Assembly: GCA_003446975.1 (NCBI GenBank)
Contig: DMAP01000255.1
Span: 1-12,919, forward strand
Reading direction: 5' to 3'
Length of the DNA stretch: 12,919 bases
Source of the DNA: Clostridiales bacterium
GTDB taxonomy: Bacteria; Bacillota; Clostridia; Tissierellales; Dethiosulfatibacteraceae
Shown in pieces: positions 1 to 5,309 of the stretch (its first letter is position 1; every line of letters starts with the position of its first letter). Below the pieces are notes generated by a model that saw only the letters and a list, made by a program, of their open reading frames with translations, was not told the origin of the DNA and searched no databases. The position numbers were made by a program, and so were the translations under genes.

Positions 1-9
1 TGTTACCAT
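1..9 (-). CDS. Start of a gene cut by the left edge (first three codons only)
   Basis: Only ATG GTA ACA (Met-Val-Thr) is visible before the window ends, so the product cannot be identified. The start is supported by an upstream AGAGGTGA ribosome binding site at 14-21. The alternative in-line starts (ATG at 12-14, GTG at 15-17) share a frame that reaches a stop within four codons, so only this ATG can open a gene. It has its own promoter with a palindrome between -35 and -10, and lies just downstream of the ABC exporter operon. That setting is common for a MarR- or TetR-type regulator, but this is a guess from context only. Confidence 0.5.
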
Positions 10-26
10 ATCATCACCTCTTGACT

Positions 27-56
27 ATTCTAATATACAACTGTTGTATTTTGCAA
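27..56 (-). promoter_or_regulatory. Predicted sigma-A type promoter of the left-edge gene
   Basis: Read on the minus strand there is a -35-like TTGCAA at 51-56 and a -10-like TAGAAT at 27-32, separated by 18 bases. An overlapping TATATT at 32-37 would leave only 13 bases and is less likely. The elements stand 18-47 bases upstream of the ATG at 7-9, so the transcript would have a short leader. The spacer is almost filled by the palindrome at 35-49. Confidence 0.5.
35..49. promoter_or_regulatory. Perfect 15-bp palindrome, candidate repressor operator
   Basis: The sequence ATACAAC-T-GTTGTAT is a perfect inverted repeat of seven-base arms around one central base. After one mismatch, two further outer pairs also match (32-33 with 51-52). 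It sits between the -35 and -10 elements of the left-edge gene, where bound protein would block RNA polymerase. A closely related repeat (TACAA-N4-TTGTA) lies in the same place in the ABC operon promoter. TACAA/TTGTA half-sites occur among MarR-type operators such as that of OhrR, but with different spacing, so the regulator family is not assigned. Confidence 0.55.
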
Positions 57-100
57 CTATTAAATATCCTTCACCAATTTTCATTTTAATAGTTGGCCAA

Positions 101-1297
101 TCAATCAGTAAGAACCATATCTCCTTCATTCAAACCGGAAATGATTTCGATATAATCACTATCCTCTAACCCTTTGACTATTTGTTTATCTACCATTTGA
201 CCATTTTCAACAACAGTAACATAGTATTGTCTGTTTTTTTCAAAAACAGCGTTTTCCGGTACCAACAACACATCCTCTTTTTCTTCAATGGTTATTTCAA
301 CATCAACATTGGTTCCCAAAACCAATTGGTCAAAAGTATCGGGCAGTCCTACAGTAACTGTTACTCTCTTTTGTACCACTCCCAGTTCTGATACTTTGGA
401 TACGGCTTTCGGATAGATTTTAGTAACATTCAACTTTTCAATGAAGAGTTCCAAGTCTTTGTTTTCTATCGAGGCAGGCATATTTTTCTTGATTCTCACA
501 GCTTCATCCACCAAAAAGTCAGCATATACAGACTTATTTGAAGGATCCTGCAATTCAAGAACCATGGTTCCTGCCATGGGGATGCTGCCGACAAATGCAT
601 TCAACTCTGTTATGATTCCATCAAAATTCGCTTGCACCACATAATTGGATCTGGACTTCTCCAGTATATCCAAGGTGACAGCGAGGCTCTCTATCTGTGC
701 CTCATATTGTTGTTTAACATCTGATGAGACACCTTTGACCAATAGATTGTACTGGTTATTCAATAAGGCAATCTGATTCCTCAATTGAGTGACACTCAAC
801 TCTGCTGAATCAAGCTCTGATTTGGCAATAACACCCTCTGCATATAACTTTTGCGATCTTTCCAATGCCTCTTCAGCGAGAGCAAGGTTGTTTCTGATGC
901 CTGCAATTTCCAGCCTAACACTATTGACTGTTTCAAAGTCTACACCTTTAACCGCTTCATTGAAAGCCGATTCGAGTGATTTGATCTCCTGATTCACTTT
1001 TTCTATCTCAAGATCTATGGTTGATTCGTACTCCAGTAGCGTATCACCTGCTTCAACAAATTCTCCCACTTCAACGTGGATTGATTTGATTTTTTTCATG
1101 CCATCGCTAAAATAGCCATTGATATTGTCGGATAGGATTTCTCCGCTTTCTATAAAAACATTACTTATGTTTCCTCTAAAGACAGCAGTTGAAGTATACG
1201 CCTCCTCTGTTGACACCATATTGGTATAAGCATAATATATGCCAATCGATGATAGAATCAATATAAGTCCTATGATAATCCTTTTTCTATTTTTCAT
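101..1297 (-). CDS. HlyD/MacA-type membrane fusion (adaptor) protein of an ABC exporter
   Basis: This is a periplasmic-adaptor-type subunit of about 398 residues. It is expected to be anchored in the cytoplasmic membrane and to work with the permease and ATPase encoded just upstream. A basic N-terminus (MKNRKR) is followed by one hydrophobic helix at about residues 7-24. There is no cysteine in the protein, so it is a signal anchor, not a lipoprotein. Then come a lipoyl-like half motif (around IHVEVGEFVEAGDTLL), a long heptad-rich coiled coil (about residues 95-220), the second lipoyl half (VVQANFDGIITELNAFVG), and beta-barrel and membrane-proximal regions ending in GLNEGDMVLTD. A longer reading frame would begin at TTG 1309, but GGAGGAA at 1301-1307 is clearly the ribosome binding site. 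I therefore start at the ATG at 1295-1297; the adjacent ATG at 1298-1300 is possible. The exported substrate cannot be read from the sequence. Confidence 0.9.
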   Translation of the reverse strand: MKNRKRIIIGLILILSSIGIYYAYTNMVSTEEAYTSTAVFRGNISNVFIESGEILSDNINGYFSDGMKKIKSIHVEVGEFVEAGDTLLEYESTIDLEIEKVNQEIKSLESAFNEAVKGVDFETVNSVRLEIAGIRNNLALAEEALERSQKLYAEGVIAKSELDSAELSVTQLRNQIALLNNQYNLLVKGVSSDVKQQYEAQIESLAVTLDILEKSRSNYVVQANFDGIITELNAFVGSIPMAGTMVLELQDPSNKSVYADFLVDEAVRIKKNMPASIENKDLELFIEKLNVTKIYPKAVSKVSELGVVQKRVTVTVGLPDTFDQLVLGTNVDVEITIEEKEDVLLVPENAVFEKNRQYYVTVVENGQMVDKQIVKGLEDSDYIEIISGLNEGDMVLTD

Positions 1298-1300
1298 CAT

Positions 1301-1307
1301 TTCCTCC
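1301..1307 (-). promoter_or_regulatory. Ribosome binding site that fixes the adaptor start
   Basis: GGAGGAA on the minus strand lies in the 14-base gap after the permease stop codon and just before two consecutive ATG codons. If translation began at the TTG at 1307-1309, this strong Shine-Dalgarno sequence would be inside the gene and no other would lie upstream. Spacing from GGAGG is 5 bases to the second ATG and 2 bases to the first. Confidence 0.8.
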
Positions 1308-1311
1308 AAAG

Positions 1312-3657
1312 TTAAGATGTTCGGCTTTTTAGAGCCTCTATGAAATTAAGCGTTCTGATCTTTTTATAGGTTATCAGTTGTGCGATTGTCAGACAAATGA
1401 TTGTAAACATATAGGCATAGAAGATATTCTTAACATTAATAGGCGCATCAAACGTATAGAGGTCTGAAACATAAACCGTTCGCAATGCGTCAATCAGCAG
1501 TTTTCCCATAGGTAAACCATAAACAAAGCCAAGGGCTGACATGACTGCATTTTCCTTCAAGATTATACCGAATATCTCTGTTTTAGTGAAACCCAAGACC
1601 CTCAAGGATGAAAACTCCATGCTTCTTTCATTGATACTTAGTATGGTCATACTGTAAATGATGACAAATCCCAGTAGCCCTGAAAATATAACCATAAAAA
1701 CAACCGCCAGTATAGTCAGATCCAGGTATTCCAAAAATGCATCCTGCATTTCACCAATTGATTGGACTCCACCAATGTTCTTAAGTGAATTGAGATCCTC
1801 TCCAATGTTTTTATCCGTATTGATGTAAGCGCCATTGAAGGAACCTTTGCCAGTCAAGGTTTCCATATATGATAAATCCATATAAACATTAATACCCAGT
1901 ATCTGTTTGATGACTCCCTCGACTACCACATAGACATCATTTCTGCCTGGGATATAGTTATTTATCAGCACCCTATCGCCAATATCCACATCAAGTGCTT
2001 GTGCTAGATTGTAAGATAACAGAGCACCTGTTTTTGGTAGATCTACACTGTTGCCTTGGTAATCCTTAAAGTCAAAGAACTTGGTGTTTTGTTGAAGTCC
2101 GATTATGTTGACAGCCTTTTTCAGCCTTCCGTTTGATACCTCAAAGGGCATTTCCATTTTACCCTCAATGTAATCAGGCTTGATGATCTTTTCCAAGTCC
2201 ATGATCGCATTTTTACTCAATGGCTGTGAGAACTGAATAATGTAATCCATCTTCATAAACCCGCCATAATGATCTGTGAACATTCCTCCCATCAAGTCAG
2301 AGAGCCAGAAGGTCATAAGAGACATGGCTACCGTAAAGGCAGCCCCCAGACTGATAAAGACAAACTTTTTTTTGTCTCTGAAAATATTGCGGAAGACTAT
2401 TTTCCATGTAAATGATACCTTTCTCCATATGGAAGGAAGCTTTTCAAGCAGTATTCTGTTGCCTTCCTTTGGAACCTCAGGCCTCATAGATTCCGCAGGT
2501 GATATTTTCAACACCCTCCTGGCACCGTATAAGCCAGCCACTGTACAAAAAACTGTGGTCAGGATTATGGCGCTTACTATATTCATTGGGTCAACTTTCA
2601 CTTTTAGCAATGGTATATAAAAAAATTCAAGATACATTCGGGTCATTACGCCTGACATGAGTGTTCCTGTAAAAATCCCCAGAACACCTCCAACTGAGCC
2701 AATGCTGACAGCATACATGGTATAGTGCCTCAATACCTGACTATTGGAGTATCCCAATGCTTTCAGTATGCCTATAACCAATCGATCATTTTTGACATTA
2801 CGCGAAATCATGGCTGATAGGATAGCTGCGGCAACAAACAAAAAAACAATAGGAATGAAACCTGAAATCTGCTTGACTCCGTTGATTTCCTCAAACATGA
2901 CGCTATTGCTAAGCTGGTCTTCTTTTTCTATTAAGCGTATGATACCATATTTATCGAATCTATTCTCAAACAGCTTCTCGGTCTCTTTATACTTGCTTTC
3001 ATCAACTAGTGTCAACACAAGATCATTGTAGATCCCTTTCATGCCTGTGACCAATCCGACAAAATCTCTTTCGAGGAAAACAATGCCGAATTTATCCGGT
3101 CTAGGCATCAGGGCCTGCTCATCTTCCATGACGTAGGTAAACTCAGGACTGGAAACCAATCCTTTAACCAGGAGTGGATATCGAACGCCATTGATCTGAA
3201 CGGTTATGCTGTCTCCCACATCAATGTTTCTTGCCTCGGCAAACTGCTTCTGAATCAGTACTTCTCTGTTGCTAATGGTTCTAGACCCTTTTTCGACAAA
3301 TAATTTGTTGATCTGATTTTCATACTTGTCAACGGTGACAATCCTGACACTTACTTTTTCATCACGGTTGCCCGTAATCATTGGTGCATCTAATACAATT
3401 CTTGCATCCACTTCTTTTACATTGTCAAGATTTTCCAGATTATGAACCTCGCTCTCCGGAAAATGCATCATCTGCACATAGACATCTCCGAAGTTGGTCA
3501 AATCATAGAACTCCAGCAAGGAGGTCTCAAGGTTGGTTATTGCACTGTTCATGGCAGTATAGGTAAAAAGTCCGGTTATTACCACTATCAAAATCGCAAT
3601 ATTCTGGCCTTTTGAGTGTTTAATCATTCGAAGAAGCCTGAGATTCAGTTTTTTCAT
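1312..3657 (-). CDS. ABC transporter permease with two FtsX-type domains
   Basis: This is a membrane subunit of a MacB/LolCDE-like (type VII) ABC system, about 781 residues and roughly twice the length of a single FtsX permease. Each half has one N-terminal membrane helix (about residues 19-37 and 432-452), a large extracytoplasmic domain, then three membrane helices (about 266-285, 315-338 and 360-378; 648-670, 702-720 and 746-765). The first helix of each three-helix group is followed by the same cytoplasmic motif: ILKALGYSNSQVLRHY in the first half and SLRVLGFTKTEIFGII in the second, which shows an internal duplication. The halves end in ISPAESMRPE and LNFIEALKSR, again matching. The start is ATG at 3655-3657, overlapping the ATPase stop in TAATG. 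A GTG two codons upstream (3661-3663) is an alternative but sits only 4 bases from the AAAGGA. The mechanism is likely mechanotransmission through the adaptor; the substrate is unknown. Confidence 0.9.
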   Translation of the reverse strand: MKKLNLRLLRMIKHSKGQNIAILIVVITGLFTYTAMNSAITNLETSLLEFYDLTNFGDVYVQMMHFPESEVHNLENLDNVKEVDARIVLDAPMITGNRDEKVSVRIVTVDKYENQINKLFVEKGSRTISNREVLIQKQFAEARNIDVGDSITVQINGVRYPLLVKGLVSSPEFTYVMEDEQALMPRPDKFGIVFLERDFVGLVTGMKGIYNDLVLTLVDESKYKETEKLFENRFDKYGIIRLIEKEDQLSNSVMFEEINGVKQISGFIPIVFLFVAAAILSAMISRNVKNDRLVIGILKALGYSNSQVLRHYTMYAVSIGSVGGVLGIFTGTLMSGVMTRMYLEFFYIPLLKVKVDPMNIVSAIILTTVFCTVAGLYGARRVLKISPAESMRPEVPKEGNRILLEKLPSIWRKVSFTWKIVFRNIFRDKKKFVFISLGAAFTVAMSLMTFWLSDLMGGMFTDHYGGFMKMDYIIQFSQPLSKNAIMDLEKIIKPDYIEGKMEMPFEVSNGRLKKAVNIIGLQQNTKFFDFKDYQGNSVDLPKTGALLSYNLAQALDVDIGDRVLINNYIPGRNDVYVVVEGVIKQILGINVYMDLSYMETLTGKGSFNGAYINTDKNIGEDLNSLKNIGGVQSIGEMQDAFLEYLDLTILAVVFMVIFSGLLGFVIIYSMTILSINERSMEFSSLRVLGFTKTEIFGIILKENAVMSALGFVYGLPMGKLLIDALRTVYVSDLYTFDAPINVKNIFYAYMFTIICLTIAQLITYKKIRTLNFIEALKSRTS

Positions 3658-4364
3658 TACCACTCAATCCTTTCAGGGTCTATTGGACTATCATTTGTGT
3701 AGCTGTCTATGATTCTTCCACTTCTCATCTTTAATACCCTGTCGGCCATTTGTGCTACAGGTGTATTGTGGGTAATCACAATTACTGTTCGTTTGAAATC
3801 CAGGTTGACTTGCTTAAGAACTTTGAGAATAGATATACCGGTCTCAAAGTCAAGGGCACCTGTTGGCTCATCGCATAGCATGACTTCGGGATTTTTGGAT
3901 GCGGCCCTTGCGATAGCAACCCTTTGTTGCTCTCCACCACTCATCTGGGAAGGAAAATGATTGGCTCTATCCTGCAAGTTCACAGCTCTTATCACTTCAT
4001 CAATATCAAGCGTATCTTCACAGATTTCTACTGCCAACTCAATGTTTTCCCTAGCAGTCAGATTGCCAAGAAGATTATAGAACTGAAATATGAATCCAAC
4101 ATCTTTTCTTCTGAAATTAGTCAGTTTTTTTTCATTATAACCCGTTATGTCCTGATCTTTGAAATAGACTTTTCCACTGGAGGGAACATCCATGCCCCCC
4201 ATAATGTTAAGCAGTGTGCTTTTACCTGAACCGCTTGGCCCAAGAATAACAACAAACTCACCATCATATATCTCAAAGCTGACCTCTTTTAAAGCTTCTA
4301 CAATGACTTCCCCCATCTGATAATGCTTGCTCAGGTTTTCAATTTTAAAGAGAATTTTACTCAT
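3657..4364 (-). CDS. ABC transporter ATP-binding protein, LolD/MacB type
   Basis: This 235-residue nucleotide-binding subunit powers the exporter. All ATPase motifs are present: Walker A GPSGSGKST (42-50), Q-loop glutamine at 94 in GFIFQFYNLL, signature MSGGEQQR (141-148), Walker B VMLCDEP (161-167) with catalytic Glu166, D-loop GALD, and the switch histidine H199 in VITHN. The pattern and length match the MacB/LolD/FtsE group that pairs with FtsX-type permeases. It is the first gene of the operon. The start ATG has AGAGAGG six bases upstream, and the stop overlaps the permease start, implying translational coupling. The signature begins MSGG instead of the commoner LSGG, a conservative change. 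Confidence 0.95.
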   Translation of the reverse strand: MSKILFKIENLSKHYQMGEVIVEALKEVSFEIYDGEFVVILGPSGSGKSTLLNIMGGMDVPSSGKVYFKDQDITGYNEKKLTNFRRKDVGFIFQFYNLLGNLTARENIELAVEICEDTLDIDEVIRAVNLQDRANHFPSQMSGGEQQRVAIARAASKNPEVMLCDEPTGALDFETGISILKVLKQVNLDFKRTVIVITHNTPVAQMADRVLKMRSGRIIDSYTNDSPIDPERIEW

Positions 4365-4416
4365 TGCTAACCTCTCTATTTAACGCTTCTTTTTTTAATG
4401 ATATCACAATCTCCTG

Positions 4417-4456
4417 ATACTACGTTCATTATACTACAACTTATTGTACACTGCAT
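4417..4456 (-). promoter_or_regulatory. Predicted promoter and operator of the ABC exporter operon
   Basis: A perfect -10 hexamer TATAAT lies at 4428-4433 on the minus strand, giving an expected start of transcription near 4421 and a leader of about 57 bases. At 17-base spacing the -35 position reads ATGCAG (4451-4456), a poor match. The spacer holds the inverted repeat TACAA-CTTA-TTGTA (4435-4448). The heptamer ATACTAC also occurs twice, 14 bases apart (4417-4423 and 4431-4437). The repeat resembles the palindrome in the left-edge promoter, where TGCA likewise lies at the -35 position. A shared regulator is inferred, not shown. Confidence 0.5.
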
Positions 4457-4458
4457 TA

Positions 4459-4492
4459 AAAAATCCACGTCAATTACGCGACGTGGATTTTT
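4459..4492 (-). terminator. Strong intrinsic terminator after the iron-sulfur gene
   Basis: A perfect 13-bp stem (4459-4471 pairing with 4480-4492) closes an 8-base loop. The core is TCCACGTC/GACGTGGA. On the minus strand the stem ends in a run of six T (4458-4463), as expected for a rho-independent terminator. It begins 9 bases after the TAA at 4502-4504. The hairpin is symmetric enough to end transcripts on either strand, but no plus-strand gene is near. It separates the iron-sulfur gene from the ABC operon, whose promoter starts immediately beyond. Confidence 0.9.
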
Positions 4493-4501
4493 AATCATCA
4501 C

Positions 4502-5224
4502 TTATACAAGCTCACCATTGGTTCTGATTGTCACTTCCTTGTAAGGCACTATGCATTGGGCTGCCAACATGGCTTGTTTGACAGCCTGTATGATTCCGGA
4601 ACAGCAAGGGACTTCCATTCTCACAACAGTAATGCTTTTTATCTGATTTTCTGTAAGAATAGCTGCAATCTTATCTCTATTATAGTTGTTGTCATCCAAC
4701 TTTGGACAGCCTATCACAGTAACTTTGCCTTTGATAAACTCTTTGTGGAAATTGCCGTAAGCATAGGCTGTACAATCTGCAGCTATCAATAAGTCAGCAT
4801 TTTCGAAGTATGGCGCATTTGGACTCACCAGTTTCAGCTGAACCGGCCACTGCATAAGCTCTGAGGAAAAAATTTCAGGCTGTTGTTCCTGTACAGCTGT
4901 TCTCACCGCTGCCTTCGGTGTCTTTCTTTCAATGCTTTTCATTGCGGTTCCCGGACATCCACATGCCATGGTCTCGGGTATTTTCTTTTCTTTCAGTTTT
5001 ATATTTTTCCGGCTGCTGTCGAAACTATCAGTATCTTTCTCCACCATGTGAATCGCATCAACCGGACACTTGGGTAGACACATTCCCAACCCGTCACAGT
5101 AAGACTCACTCACTAGTTTGGCCTTCCCATCTATAATTTCAATCGCTCCTTGCATGCAGGCACCTGCGCACAGTCCGCAACCGATACATTTATCTTCTTG
5201 GATTTCTATAACATTTCTCTTCAC
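4502..5224 (-). CDS. Iron-sulfur (ferredoxin-like dicluster) protein with Cys-rich C-terminal domain
   Basis: This soluble protein of 240 residues is probably redox-active. The N-terminus has a ferredoxin fold with a full cluster motif C13-x2-C16-x2-C19-x3-C23. The second motif is incomplete (C43-D-G-L46-G-M-C49-x3-C53-P): the second cysteine position is a leucine, so this site may carry a [3Fe-4S] or otherwise liganded cluster, or none. A linker contains C88-G-C90-P-G. The C-terminal 120 residues form a separate domain with AADC151TAYAYG, GC173PKLDD and VPC207C208SG, which could bind a further cofactor. The start codon is GTG (5222-5224) behind AGGAG at seven-base spacing. I recognise the type as one often annotated only as a 4Fe-4S protein. 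From memory, relatives may occur near hydroxylamine reductase (hcp) genes in anaerobes, but no hcp is seen here, and the reaction is unknown. Confidence 0.85.
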   Translation of the reverse strand: MKRNVIEIQEDKCIGCGLCAGACMQGAIEIIDGKAKLVSESYCDGLGMCLPKCPVDAIHMVEKDTDSFDSSRKNIKLKEKKIPETMACGCPGTAMKSIERKTPKAAVRTAVQEQQPEIFSSELMQWPVQLKLVSPNAPYFENADLLIAADCTAYAYGNFHKEFIKGKVTVIGCPKLDDNNYNRDKIAAILTENQIKSITVVRMEVPCCSGIIQAVKQAMLAAQCIVPYKEVTIRTNGELV

Positions 5225-5236
5225 TTTCGTTCTCCT

Positions 5237-5259
5237 ATAAGGTTATTTGTTGACCTTAT
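5237..5259. repeat. 7-bp inverted repeat between the -10 element and the ribosome binding site
   Basis: ATAAGGT (5237-5243) and ACCTTAT (5253-5259) are perfect inverted copies separated by 9 bases. The outer arm touches the predicted -10 element, and the inner arm lies directly beside the AGGAG of the iron-sulfur gene. It could be a repressor operator. In RNA reading through from the cyclase gene it could also fold into a hairpin next to the ribosome binding site. A transcript starting near 5251 would contain only one arm. Confidence 0.35.
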
Positions 5260-5300
5260 TTTACACGAAACAATAAGAAAAGTTCGTAACATATGTTACG
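5258..5300 (-). promoter_or_regulatory. Activator-type promoter of the iron-sulfur gene with Crp/Fnr-like box
   Basis: On the minus strand a -10-like TAAAAT lies at 5258-5263, putting the transcription start near 5251. No good -35 exists at the usual distance (CGAACT or GAACTT). Instead a perfect 16-bp palindrome, CGTAACAT-ATGTTACG, spans 5285-5300. Its centre (5292.5) is 41.5 bases upstream of the predicted start, the classic class II position for Crp/Fnr-family activators. The core TAACA-NN-TGTTA is like the PrfA box. The geometry is seen directly; the identity of the regulator is inferred. A six-pair hairpin could also form in RNA from the cyclase gene, but its following T-run is weak. Confidence 0.55.
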
Positions 5301-5309
5301 CATAGAAAG

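Noticed and set aside
10..17. ATG at 12-14 or GTG at 15-17 as start of the left-edge gene
   Set aside because: That frame reads ATG ATA TGG TAA and stops immediately.
93..100. TTGGCCAA palindrome after the adaptor stop
   Set aside because: Eight bases with no loop and no T-run; too short to call a site or a terminator.
4387..4398. T-run after the ABC promoter as a terminator
   Set aside because: On the transcribed strand it is a run of A inside the leader, with no stem beside it.
4365..4501. Riboswitch, T-box or small RNA in the larger intergenic gaps
   Set aside because: The gaps here and at 7416-7540 are under 140 bases and are filled by promoter and terminator elements. No conserved leader architecture is recognisable.
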